From Dehalococcoidia bacterium (lineage in GTDB: Bacteria; Chloroflexota; Dehalococcoidia; Lucifugimonadales; UBA1123): 40,199 bases of DNA. The stretch covers positions 1-40,199 of the forward strand of contig JAGWBK010000011.1 in NCBI GenBank assembly GCA_021295915.1, written 5' to 3'. Numbering within the stretch: position 1 is the first letter of the stretch; each line of letters begins with the position of its first letter. The position numbers and the translations under genes are program-made. Below, piece by piece: positions 1 through 9,915 of this stretch. The notes under the pieces were generated by a model, which saw nothing but the letters and a program-made list of their open reading frames with translations, was not told the origin of the DNA and searched no databases.

Positions 1-1
1 G

Positions 2-636
2 TACAATGACGTCTGGCGGGATGAGCACGGGCGGTACCTCTCGTGATGGTTTGGTCCGCCCAGCTTATCCCGCTTTCATATTCTGTCTAGCTTTTGTACA
101 AAGTCGAGGCTAGAAGAGGAAGGCGGGCCTACCTGTTGGAGTGGAAGTACGTCGAGCAGTACCTGAGAACTCGGACGGAGTACAAGGGGAGTGGAGCCAG
201 TGGTGAGACTCGCAGGCTGAGGTACACCAAGCTCTACCATGGTTCATATTCGTCGTTCAGTCCTGATACAGCCCCAGACCTCGACGACTTCCTATATGAA
301 CCCTTCTACCAGCTCATGCGACAGAGACTGCTGGGTGACCGCATGGTGCAGGAACACGAATTGGGAATTGACGAGGCCAAGGTCGTCGTGGTGGTCCCGG
401 AGGGCAACTGGGCCTATCGGGTTATCTGTGACCGCAATGCGGTGACCTCGCCCCCGCTGGCTCAACGGTGGCCAGAACATGAAACAGTAGAAGCTGTGAT
501 GAGAGCCTCGCTCAGGGATCCCGCGGCAAAGTTTGCTATGGTGGCGCCATCGACATTGCTCAACACCGTGGTCCAAAGTCTCCCATCAGAAACCTCGGAA
601 TGGGCCAGGTATTGGAACGTGCGCTACGGTGTTTGA
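2..636 (+). pseudogene. PD-(D/E)XK-like nuclease fragment, frameshifted
   Basis: The longest open frame runs from a TTG at 94 to 636 (180 residues) and opens directly after an in-frame stop at 88-90, so this is not a natural start. Its early segment contains LLEWKY, which fits the E-x-K half of a PD-(D/E)XK nuclease core. The later segment EPFYQLMRQRLL and the ending YWNVRYG resemble a family of restriction-endonuclease-like proteins I know only from memory. The other frame at positions 2-43 reads YNDVWRDEHGRYLS, which looks like the same protein upstream of the core, so a frameshift separates the two parts. The gene also enters from the left edge of the window. I see no credible ribosome-binding site before 94. 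The nuclease assignment is inference; decay is seen directly as stop plus frame change. It may also be an intact unknown gene with a late start. Confidence 0.5.
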
Positions 637-785
637 GACATACTGTGGGTGATGGCAATAGACGATGTATCCCGCCGACCCGCCGCCGGAGGCAGGATCT
701 CTCTTAACGCAGTCATGCAATTCTTGTAGTGCAATAAACGCTCGGGATCGTCTGGGATGCCAAAATGACGGGCTGCGCTGGCCCC

Positions 786-1439
786 TCAATTTTGGTCGAG
801 TCTAACTTGCATGACACTCGGCCGGACTGCTAACCCAAACAGTACCCATAGTCGGATTTGAGGGTGTCCCCGATTCAATTCCAGCGCTCCCGTCAGGGTC
901 TTGGCGTTGGCAAAGTATTCGTCCTCAGACGACTGATGTTGGTGCACAATCCAATTCCTCAAGTATCGCCATTCTCCCATCAGATCAGCTTTCACGTCTT
1001 TTGTGCTCTTAACTCCTAGCGCTCTGCCTAATTTTGGGCGTGAGAGTTCATCCCACATGTGGTAGATAGAAATGACGAAGGCCTTGCCATAAGTAATCTC
1101 AACTTCACCGCCTTGTGAGAATGCTTCAAGCACCCTACTCTTGGGCACAAACAGATCCATTGCTCTATTTCCGTCGAATTCGTAGTCTTCGGGGTCACTC
1201 ATCACCACAGTAACCGGCAGGGAGTCCAGCAGGTGTTCAGATGATTCGAGATCGCGCCGCACTTCTGGAAGATTCCGCAAAAGACCGACGCACCAGAACA
1301 GCATCACTTCGGCCTCGGTGATTAACTGGTGCATGGTGTCACGGATCCAGTCGGCTGCACTCTTGTCAATTTGCTTGTTACCAGTGGCAAGGAACCGGTC
1401 CTCGATTGGATCCCACATCAATTGCGACGAGTCATGCAT
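786..1439 (-). CDS. hypothetical protein, HEPN-like
   Basis: A 217-residue soluble protein starting at an ATG, with no signal peptide or membrane segment. I do not recognise the family with certainty. Residues 156-166 read EWRYLRNWIVH, giving an R161-N-x-x-x-H166 arrangement, which matches the R-x4-6-H motif of HEPN-type RNases found in toxin-antitoxin and defence systems. The motif sits in a predicted helical C-terminal half, as expected for HEPN proteins. Acidic stretches and a long helical N-terminal region (residues 25-60) precede it. The gene stands alone between the nuclease fragment and the DUF262/recombinase fusion, in a stretch that is more AT-rich than the rest of the window. No antitoxin-like partner (MNT nucleotidyltransferase or small DNA-binding gene) is visible beside it. 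The HEPN call rests on one short motif and is tentative. Confidence 0.5.
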   Translation of the reverse strand: MHDSSQLMWDPIEDRFLATGNKQIDKSAADWIRDTMHQLITEAEVMLFWCVGLLRNLPEVRRDLESSEHLLDSLPVTVVMSDPEDYEFDGNRAMDLFVPKSRVLEAFSQGGEVEITYGKAFVISIYHMWDELSRPKLGRALGVKSTKDVKADLMGEWRYLRNWIVHQHQSSEDEYFANAKTLTGALELNRGHPQIRLWVLFGLAVRPSVMQVRLDQN

Positions 1440-1831
1440 CCCTTATACTCCCAAAGCGGTGAAGGCTAGAATATCCGAATTGAATCCTTCTGCCTAACGA
1501 CTGTCGATTATATATATCACGCAGAGAGAGCAACATCGTCGAGAGAATTGGGAGAGGCACGTGTACCAAACAGGCGATACGTAATCAAAACTCTTGATGA
1601 GATCCACAGGCATGATCTGGTGTTGCCTGCCATTCAGCGGGAGTTTGTGTGGAGACCCGGACAGATATGCCGACTGTTCGATAGCCTTATGCAGGGCTAC
1701 CCTTTCGGCACGTTACTCTATTGGCGAATCGATCCCGAGAACAGCGGAAAGTTCCAGTTCTTCGATTTTGTTCGCGATTACCACCAGCGAGACAACCCCC
1801 ACTGTCCACCAGTGGGGCCAATGCCGGACCG

Positions 1832-3424
<1,593 letters not shown>

Positions 3425-3500
3425 ACGAGTGACTGCGAGGGTGAATCCTAGACTAACCAACGTTTTGAGAAAGTGTCAAGGCACCATTGACGAGGGCAGC

Positions 3501-3634
3501 TGTGCCAATTTGGTGGTTGCCTCGCAGCGGTATCTGAAGTCCCCTCTCCCTCAGGGAGAGGGCTAGAGCCTGCCCCGGACTTGATCCGGGGGTGACGGTG
3601 AAAACACTGCCTGCCAGACTGACACAGTCTCCGG
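3501..3634. repeat. dispersed intergenic repeat, copy 1
   Basis: This stretch in the gap between the tRNA and the aminotransferase matches 9735-9832 over nearly its whole length. Shared parts are a TTTGGTGG segment, CCCCTCTCCCTCAGGG, GTGAAAACACTGCCT and CACAGTCTCCG. Copy 1 carries extra sequence in the middle, including a perfect stem-loop CCCCGGA/TCCGGGG at 3573-3591. Nothing suggests coding. The rest of 3425-3715 holds only the ribosome-binding site GGGGGA before the next gene. Confidence 0.8.
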
Positions 3635-3715
3635 ATGGCGAGACAGCCTATGTGTTTGACAGCCATCTGGCGCGTCGGTACAGTCCCCAAGGTAACACTC
3701 ATCGGGGGATAGCCA

Positions 3716-4903
3716 ATGGCAGTTGCCAAGAAGATCCATGACTTCATGGAGCAGGGATCGTGGATCCGCAAGATATTCGAAGAGGGGATAATCCTCAGCC
3801 AGAAGTATGGCGCGGACAACGTGTTCGACCTGTCTCTGGGGAACCCGGTGATCGAACCGCCTGAGGAGTTCTTCGACGAACTCAGACGCATCGCAGACGA
3901 TCCGGCGCCTGGAATGCACAGGTACATGCCCAACTCAGGCTACCCCGAAACTCGTGGCGCGGTCGCTGCGCAGCTTGCCGAGGAGACGGGTCTGTCCTTT
4001 GAAGCGGACAACGTGATGATGGCATGCGGAGCGGGTGGGGCGCTCAACGTGGTGTTCAAGACGCTGCTCGACCCCGGTGACGAGGTTGTCATCTTCGCCC
4101 CGTACTTCGTCGAGTACTTCTTCTACGCGGATAACCACGGCGGAGGCTGCAAGGTAGTCCAGCCAGTCGAAGGCTTCATGCCCGACTTGGGGGCGCTGGA
4201 GTCCACAATCGGGCCGAAGACCAAGATCGTTATGGTAAACTCGCCCAACAACCCCTCGGGAGTGCTGTACTCGGATGAGGTACTCGCCAGCATCTGCGAG
4301 ATGATCCGCCGCAAGGAGGAGGAGTTCGACCGCGAGATCTTCCTGGTCAGCGACGAGCCATATCGCAAGCTGCTGTTCGACGGCCTCGAGTACCCGCACA
4401 TCTTTCACCACCATGTCCGCTCGATAGTTGCAACGTCACACTCCAAGGACCTTGCACTGCCGGGCGAGCGCATCGGTTTCGTAGCGGTGCACCCCGATTA
4501 CGATGACGCCGCCGAGGTGATGGACGGGCTGATCTTCTGCAACAGGACGCTGGGCTTCGTGAACGCGCCCGCGCTGATGCAGCACATCGTGGCCAAGCTG
4601 CAGTCGGTCACGGTGGACATCGAGCAGTACCAGGCCAAGCGCGACTTCATGTACGACTCCCTGACAGGGCTGGGGTACGACCTCGTCAAGCCGCAGGGGG
4701 CGTTCTACATGTTCCCGAAGGCCCCGATTGAGGACGACGTGGAGTTCGTCGCCGAGCTACAGAAGCACAACGTGCTTACGGTGCCGGGAATGGGCTTCGG
4801 GATGCCGGGCTACTTCAGGATCTCGTTCTGCGTGACCGACAGGACGCTGGAGGGTTCGATTCCAGGGTTCCAGAAGGCCATGGAGGCGATGGGCGGTTCC
4901 TAG
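3716..4903 (+). CDS. PLP-dependent class I/II aminotransferase
   Basis: A 395-residue fold-type I aminotransferase, the usual family length. It should transfer an amino group between an amino acid and a 2-oxo acid in the cytoplasm using pyridoxal phosphate. Visible motifs are LSLGNP near the N-terminus, NSGYPETRGAVA, the cofactor-contact region GAGGALNVVF, VNSPNNPSGVLY, SDEPYRKLL, the Schiff-base lysine K244 in SHSKDLALPGERIG, and an arginine in GYFRISFC that fits the carboxylate-binding residue. It is closest in style to aspartate/aromatic aminotransferases; the substrate cannot be read from sequence. The ATG follows GGGGGA at 3704-3709. It converges on the threonine synthase-like gene with only six bases between stop codons, and a threonine aldolase-like gene is nearby, so a role in aspartate/threonine-family metabolism is plausible. 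Confidence 0.9.
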   Translation: MAVAKKIHDFMEQGSWIRKIFEEGIILSQKYGADNVFDLSLGNPVIEPPEEFFDELRRIADDPAPGMHRYMPNSGYPETRGAVAAQLAEETGLSFEADNVMMACGAGGALNVVFKTLLDPGDEVVIFAPYFVEYFFYADNHGGGCKVVQPVEGFMPDLGALESTIGPKTKIVMVNSPNNPSGVLYSDEVLASICEMIRRKEEEFDREIFLVSDEPYRKLLFDGLEYPHIFHHHVRSIVATSHSKDLALPGERIGFVAVHPDYDDAAEVMDGLIFCNRTLGFVNAPALMQHIVAKLQSVTVDIEQYQAKRDFMYDSLTGLGYDLVKPQGAFYMFPKAPIEDDVEFVAELQKHNVLTVPGMGFGMPGYFRISFCVTDRTLEGSIPGFQKAMEAMGGS

Positions 4904-4909
4904 CGCCAC

Positions 4910-6019
4910 CTACGAAGGCAGCGCGTCCTTCAGCCCGAATCCAGTAACAGGTACAAGCACGACTTCGTCACTGCCGATAACTCCTCGCTCCACGAGTAGT
5001 TCAAGTCCCGCGAAGGCCGCGGCCGATGTCGGCTCGGCGAAGATACCTTCCTGAGAAGCCAGCCTCTTCTGCCACGCGATAATGCTGGCATCTGTGACGG
5101 CGAGCGAAGATCCACCCGACTCCCTAATCGCCTTGAGCGATTGCTGTAGTCGCGGAGGACTGCCCACAGCGATCCCTCCGGCGATGGTCTCTGCGCCGGG
5201 CTTCCAGTCCGTTCCCATGAACGCGGCCGCGAGAGGCATCACGGCCTCCGCCTGTATCGCGTGAAGCTTGGGCATCCGCGAGACTACGCCCTGCGAAATG
5301 AGCTCCCGGTACGCCGTCCAAGCGCCCAGCAGCAGGCTTCCGTTGCCGACGGGGATTACGATGTGGTCAGGGCCGTCAGACATCTGTGTGGCGACTTCGT
5401 ATGCGAATGTCTTGGTGCCCTCGACGAAGTACGGGCTGAGATTGTGCGAGGCGTACACCATTCCGTGTTGACGCTGAAAGTCGACCGCCGCTTCCGTGCT
5501 GGCTTCGCGAGGGCCGGGCGTCGGGTGAGTGCTGGCTTCATAGACGCGAATCTGGCCCATCTTGGCTTCCGGCGCCGTGGCAGGCGCAAAGACGTGGGCG
5601 TCGATTCCCGCCCGCGCCGCGTACGCCGACACGGATGCACCCGCGTTGCCGGACGAGTCCTCCACCACGGCCACAACGCCGTGCTCCATCGCGACTGACA
5701 GCATCGTGGCCGTGCCACGGTCCTTGAACGAGCCGGTTGGGTTCATGAACTCGAGCTTGGCGACGACCCTCACCCCTCCCATATCTCTTCCGACGCCTGT
5801 TAGCTCTACGAGGGGAGTATGCCCCTCTCCCATCGTCACAGTGGGGGAGTCCGCGTGATACGGGACAGGCATCCTGAGCGCACTGAAATCCGTGGTGTGA
5901 GCGTCGGGGTCGAGGTAGGCAACATCCAGGGGAGAGCCGCAGGACTCGCATCCCAATGCCTGCATGTCGGCCTCGTGCGACGCTCCACACTCGACGCAGG
6001 CCAGTTCTATGTGGGACAT
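4910..6019 (-). CDS. thrC: threonine synthase-like PLP enzyme
   Basis: A 369-residue fold-type II PLP enzyme. Threonine synthase converts O-phosphohomoserine to threonine in the cytoplasm. The N-terminus carries a zinc-ribbon-like set C8, C11, C24, C27, as in class II threonine synthases of this group. The PLP lysine is K99 in NPTGSFKDRGTA. A serine/glycine-rich SSGNAGAS loop binds the substrate, and VPVGNGSLLLG fits the phosphate-binding loop. The C-terminal EGIFAEPTSAAAFAGL segment is typical. The gene is divergent from the threonine aldolase-like gene (109 bases to its first possible start) and convergent with the aminotransferase. Related pyridoxal lyases such as cysteate synthase or diaminopropionate-type enzymes share this fold, so the substrate is probable rather than certain. 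Confidence 0.85.
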   Translation of the reverse strand: MSHIELACVECGASHEADMQALGCESCGSPLDVAYLDPDAHTTDFSALRMPVPYHADSPTVTMGEGHTPLVELTGVGRDMGGVRVVAKLEFMNPTGSFKDRGTATMLSVAMEHGVVAVVEDSSGNAGASVSAYAARAGIDAHVFAPATAPEAKMGQIRVYEASTHPTPGPREASTEAAVDFQRQHGMVYASHNLSPYFVEGTKTFAYEVATQMSDGPDHIVIPVGNGSLLLGAWTAYRELISQGVVSRMPKLHAIQAEAVMPLAAAFMGTDWKPGAETIAGGIAVGSPPRLQQSLKAIRESGGSSLAVTDASIIAWQKRLASQEGIFAEPTSAAAFAGLELLVERGVIGSDEVVLVPVTGFGLKDALPS

Positions 6020-6140
6020 GATCGTCTTTCCTTACTCCGATGCGGGATGCTACATACTGTATCCGGCACAGTCAACCGATTCCTCCAAAGGTGAGCCAGA
6101 CTGCCCTTCCCATGTAGAATAATTCACGATGGAGGTGGAT

Positions 6141-7259
6141 ATGGTAGCTCAGGCGCAAAGCGAAGGTGCACGAACGGCGGTCGAGGATGGAGTTAACGCC
6201 CCTGATGCCGTTGTTTTTCGGGGAGATGGCGAACCCAAGACTCCCGAGGGTCTTGTGGCGCGACTCTCGGAAATCGTCAGCAGCCGCGGAATCGAGGCCG
6301 ACAATTACTCGAACGGCGGCGTCGTGCGCGAGCTGGAGGAGCGGTTCGCAGGTCTGCTGGGCAAGGAAGACGCGGTCTTTATGCCGAGTGGAACACTCGC
6401 CAATCACCTGGCCCTACGGATGCTGTGCGCGGGCAGGCCACGCGCCATCGTCCAGGAGCAGAGCCACCTATACCACGACACAGGAGACTGCGTGCAGCAG
6501 CTTAGCGGAATCAACATGGTTCCACTGGCCGCCAACCGGCCGTATTTCACTCTTGACGAGGTCCGCGATGCCGTCGAAGAGTCGGTCGGCGGGAGGGTCG
6601 TAACTCCCGTTGGTGCGTTGATGGTCGAGAGTCCCGTCCGAAGACAGCATGGCCAGATCATGCCTCTCCACGAGATGCGTAGTGTCACAGCCTTCTGCTC
6701 GGAGCAGGGCATTCCCACACACCTCGACGGCGCGCGTCTGTTCATGATGAGTGCGGCTACTGGAGTGTCTCCCGCAGAGTACTCTGCGATGTTCGACACG
6801 GTTTACGTCTCCCTGTACAAGTACTTCGGCTCGCCCTACGGAGCGATGCTCGCCGGGACGTCTGACTTCTGCCGCGGCCTGTACCACCATCGCAGGATGT
6901 TCGGAGGAGGTCTGTCTAGCGCGGCACTTGCAGCAGCCCTGGCTCTGGAGGGCGTCGAAGGATTCGAGGACAGGTTTGCGAATGCGATGTCGAAGGCCAG
7001 TAGTCTGTTCGACGAGCTGAATGCGATTCCGGGCTTAACCGTCGGAGCCTATGAGCACGGGTCGAACATCTTCCCCCTGAACTTGCCGTCCGAGATCGAA
7101 CTGGAGAGTTTCGCAAACCGGCTTGCCGAGTCTCGCGTATTTGTAAGCGCAGGTGAGGATGATCGAGTCTCACCACACTTGACCGTGAACACCACGATAC
7201 TCAGAAAGAGCAACGACGAGATCGTGAACGCATTCAGGACTGCTTTCGACAATGGTTGA
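6141..7259 (+). CDS. low-specificity threonine aldolase / beta-eliminating lyase
   Basis: A 372-residue fold-type I PLP enzyme of the threonine aldolase family, which splits threonine to glycine and acetaldehyde. Motifs: DNYSNGG near the N-terminus, FMPSGTLANHLALR for cofactor contact, HLDGARLF (the aspartate that pairs with the pyridine nitrogen), and the Schiff-base lysine K227 in YVSLYKYFGSPYGA. I start it at the ATG at 6141 because GGAGG at 6131-6135 lies five bases upstream; a start at 6129 would place the ribosome-binding site inside the gene. Its last codons overlap the start of the YihY gene by eight bases (7252-7259), so the two are translationally coupled. It lies divergently beside the threonine synthase-like gene, which together suggest threonine-glycine interconversion. 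Related families with other substrates cannot be excluded. Confidence 0.87.
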   Translation: MVAQAQSEGARTAVEDGVNAPDAVVFRGDGEPKTPEGLVARLSEIVSSRGIEADNYSNGGVVRELEERFAGLLGKEDAVFMPSGTLANHLALRMLCAGRPRAIVQEQSHLYHDTGDCVQQLSGINMVPLAANRPYFTLDEVRDAVEESVGGRVVTPVGALMVESPVRRQHGQIMPLHEMRSVTAFCSEQGIPTHLDGARLFMMSAATGVSPAEYSAMFDTVYVSLYKYFGSPYGAMLAGTSDFCRGLYHHRRMFGGGLSSAALAAALALEGVEGFEDRFANAMSKASSLFDELNAIPGLTVGAYEHGSNIFPLNLPSEIELESFANRLAESRVFVSAGEDDRVSPHLTVNTTILRKSNDEIVNAFRTAFDNG

Positions 7260-8307
7260 CCAGGACTCTGTCCGAGCTATCAGGCGCTTCGTTGAGCGCA
7301 CCTCGGACCGGATTAACAGACGCTACGGCGGCATTATCGACCGCATCCGGCAGAACTTCGTAGTCGAACTCTCCATCAGAACGATTCGCGAGATGGCGGA
7401 GGACGACATTCCGCACATGGCCGCTGGCGTGGCCTATTATGTCCTGTTTTCGATCTTCCCGCTTATCCTGGGGCTGATTTCCATCCTGAGCTTTCTCCTG
7501 GAGCCTGAGCAGATACAGACGCTCATGGGCGACGTGATAGCTAACTTCCTACCCGGCTCCGAGCAGTTCGTCAGAGATAACGTAGATGCAGTGATCCGGC
7601 TGAGGGGCGCGCTGGGTCTGATCTCCTTCCTGGGGATGCTGTGGTCGGCCAGCGCGATGTTTGGGGCATTGAACCGGGCGATCAACCGCGCCTGGGATAT
7701 CCCAAATGACCGTCCGATATACATCGACAAGCCCAGGCAGCTACTCATGGCGCTCAGCGCCGGGATGCTCTTCAGCATATCGGTTGCCAGCGCGACCATC
7801 GCGAGAACGTCCGAGCACATCCTGGAGGCAGAGCTTCCAATTCCGGCCTTCCTGGTCCACACCATTGGCGAGATCATCCTGCAGATCGTTTCTCTCAGCC
7901 TGATGATCGTCATATTCCTGCTGATGTACAAGCTGCTCCCGAACACGAAGACCTACTGGCGCTACATCTGGCCGGGGGCGATCACTTCCGCCATACTCTT
8001 CGAGATTTCCAAGAACTTCTTCATCCTCTACCTTGATCAATTCGCTTCATATCAAAACGTGTACGGGTCGATAGCGCCGGTGATCGTGTTGCTGTTCTGG
8101 ACGTACCTGGGAAGCCTGAACGTGCTGCTTGGTGCAGAGATATGCTCCGAGTACGAGCGGATGAAGAACAACATCGACCGCGGCGTGTTGCGGCAGCAGA
8201 GGCAGGAGGCAGCAGAGGCAGCAATGGAGGCAAGTCGGTCCAACAATGGCGTGGCTGAGACCGAGAGCCTTCCCTCTACAGTCGAGGGCGCGCAGCGAGA
8301 GCAATAA
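7252..8307 (+). CDS. YihY/BrkB family inner-membrane protein
   Basis: A 351-residue integral membrane protein of the YihY/virulence factor BrkB family, whose molecular role is not settled. After a charged N-terminal segment come DDIPHMAAGVAYYVLFSIFP, a family signature, and about six hydrophobic helices. Other family landmarks are the loop with LGLISFLGMLWSASAMFGAL followed by AINRAWDI, and near the end GSIAPVIVLLFWTYLGSLNVLLGAEI. The C-terminal 55 residues are polar, Gln/Ala-rich and probably cytoplasmic. The ATG overlaps the stop of the upstream threonine aldolase-like gene, so both are on one transcript. An older link of this family to ribonuclease BN is not supported here. Confidence 0.9.
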   Translation: MVDQDSVRAIRRFVERTSDRINRRYGGIIDRIRQNFVVELSIRTIREMAEDDIPHMAAGVAYYVLFSIFPLILGLISILSFLLEPEQIQTLMGDVIANFLPGSEQFVRDNVDAVIRLRGALGLISFLGMLWSASAMFGALNRAINRAWDIPNDRPIYIDKPRQLLMALSAGMLFSISVASATIARTSEHILEAELPIPAFLVHTIGEIILQIVSLSLMIVIFLLMYKLLPNTKTYWRYIWPGAITSAILFEISKNFFILYLDQFASYQNVYGSIAPVIVLLFWTYLGSLNVLLGAEICSEYERMKNNIDRGVLRQQRQEAAEAAMEASRSNNGVAETESLPSTVEGAQREQ

Positions 8308-8357
8308 CTTGCGCCTGCTCCTAGTGTATCGACAACTCAGTTCTCACGGTCACGATC

Positions 8358-8380
8358 GTTCGTCCTGAGCTTGTCGAAGG
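8358..8380. repeat. short intergenic repeat motif
   Basis: The segment GTTCGTCCTGAGCTTGTCG and the following AAGG matches, from memory, a repeat seen between genes in many bacterial genomes. It lies between the convergent YihY and dehydratase genes. Only one copy is in this window, so its repetitiveness is from general knowledge, not shown here. Confidence 0.4.
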
Positions 8381-8417
8381 GCGGTTCACCGACTATCAAG
8401 ACTATGTGGGCAGTCCG

Positions 8418-9587
8418 CTAGTTGTCGCTCCAGTCCGGGTCCGAGTGCGCGTCCAGGAACTCCTCGTCGAGCTCGACGCCAAGGCCCGGCCTCTCGGACA
8501 GGTGAAGCACTCCGTCGCGAATGTCCAAGGGATGATCGATCAGCCTGTTGTGGACATCCAGCGCAGCGTGGTTGAACTCCAGCTTGTAGAAGTTCGGGAC
8601 CGTCATCATCGTGTGCGCGCCTGCCAGGATGTTGATCGGGCCGCTCGCGTCGTGCGGACTGACTGGAATGTAGAACGACTCCGCCAGGTTCGCGATCTTG
8701 CGCATCTCGGTTATGCCGCCGCACCACAGAATGTCAGGCATCAGGTACTCGGCCAGCCGGTCCCTGAGTATGGGAACGAAGTCCCAGCGGCTGTATAGCC
8801 TCTCGCCCACGCACAGGGGCACATCCACGGCGTCCCTCACGGCCTTGAGAGCCTCATTGCTGTTCGGCTGGACAGGCTCCTCGAACCAGCCTATGTCATA
8901 CGGTTCAAGCGTGCGCGCCAGCCTGATGGCGGTCGGCACGTTGAAGTTGCCGTGAGCGTCGATCAGGATCTCGACCTCAGGCCCCACAGCGTCCCGCATG
9001 GCCGCGATCGTCTCGACGCCCAGTGCCGCACCGGCTGCAGAGATCTCACCCTTCAGGTAGCGGCGGTGGTGCTGTCGCATCTCCGGCATGAACGGGTCGG
9101 TCTTCAGAGCGGTGAATCCCTCGTCGGCAAGCTCCTTAGCCTGACGCGCAGCAGCCGCAGGGTCTCCGGGAGCAACGTGTGTGTACATCGGCACGTCGTC
9201 CCAGATCGGGCCTCCGAACATCTGGTAGATGGGCCTGTTCTCGGCCTTGCCCTTGATGTCCCACAGCGCGATGTCTATTCCACTCAGCAGGGTCGTCACG
9301 AAACCGCCGAAACCACCTCCGCCAGTGAACCGGCGATACAGCCTGTGCCAGATGCGGTCGATGTACAGAGGGTTCTGCCCGACGATAGACTCACGAAAGT
9401 CGGCTGTAACGGTCGAGTCCCTGATGAACCGTGCCATGTTCGCGACGACGATACTACCGCCGCCGCCGGAACTGGTAGCCTCGCCAACTCCTGAGATCCC
9501 GTCGTCGGTGTCTATCCTGAAGAACACGAACGATCTGCCCTGTGGCTCAGGCCTGGTCACCCAGACTTTCAAATCCGTGATCTTCAT
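8418..9587 (-). CDS. enolase-superfamily sugar-acid dehydratase (galactonate dehydratase-like)
   Basis: A 389-residue mandelate racemase/muconate lactonizing enzyme family member, normal in length. These enzymes abstract a proton next to a carboxylate with Mg2+ in a C-terminal barrel. The capping domain (residues 1-130) is followed by barrel motifs: K162 in LKTDPF, D210 and H212 in DAHGNF, E236/E237 in WFEEPV, E262 in VGERLYS, and H312 in SPHDASGP. The D-x-H pair on the third strand and the late histidine fit the D-galactonate/mannonate dehydratase subgroup rather than the mandelate racemase subgroup. The gene stands alone between repeats, with no sugar transporter or aldolase beside it, so the sugar acid is unknown. 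Dehydration of an acidic sugar from algal or plant polysaccharide is likely. Confidence 0.9.
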   Translation of the reverse strand: MKITDLKVWVTRPEPQGRSFVFFRIDTDDGISGVGEATSSGGGGSIVVANMARFIRDSTVTADFRESIVGQNPLYIDRIWHRLYRRFTGGGGFGGFVTTLLSGIDIALWDIKGKAENRPIYQMFGGPIWDDVPMYTHVAPGDPAAAARQAKELADEGFTALKTDPFMPEMRQHHRRYLKGEISAAGAALGVETIAAMRDAVGPEVEILIDAHGNFNVPTAIRLARTLEPYDIGWFEEPVQPNSNEALKAVRDAVDVPLCVGERLYSRWDFVPILRDRLAEYLMPDILWCGGITEMRKIANLAESFYIPVSPHDASGPINILAGAHTMMTVPNFYKLEFNHAALDVHNRLIDHPLDIRDGVLHLSERPGLGVELDEEFLDAHSDPDWSDN

Positions 9588-9734
9588 TGGCTGTCCCTCC
9601 TGACGGGCGAGAATCTGGGCTGACGTTACACGCTGACTTTCAGACGGTCAAGAACGTGAAGTAGCAGTGTTGGGGCGAATCGTTGCCCCATCTCCCTCGG
9701 GACCTATAGGAGGATGTATTCAAAAGCCGGAACC

Positions 9735-9832
9735 TGTGTCAGTTTGGTGGGTGCGTCGTCGTACGGATTCAAAGGTCCCCTCTCCCTCAGGGTGAGGGTG
9801 AAAACACTGCCTACCAGGCTGTCACAGTCTCC
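9735..9832. repeat. dispersed intergenic repeat, copy 2
   Basis: This copy lies in the 328-base gap between the divergent dehydratase and arsM genes. It matches copy 1 (3501-3634) from TTTGGTGG through CCCCTCTCCCTCAGGG, GTGAAAACACTGCCT and CACAGTCTCCG, but lacks the internal stem-loop insertion. I see nothing else in 9588-9915 apart from the ribosome-binding site of arsM. Confidence 0.8.
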
Positions 9833-9915
9833 GCAAACCGTCCCCAGATATGACCATCTCGACATTCTGTGCTACGCTCATTGAAGGTGCGGGCACCAAC
9901 ACAGGAGCGAACGTA

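Noticed and set aside
292-576. Minus-strand frame across the nuclease fragment
   Set aside because: It is a shadow frame of the gene on the other strand with no start signal or recognisable motifs.
5261-5698. Plus-strand frame across threonine synthase
   Set aside because: It is Arg/Val-rich shadow coding opposite a well supported gene.
8308-8417. Terminator between convergent YihY and dehydratase genes
   Set aside because: No stem with a T-run was found; only the short repeat-like segment is visible.
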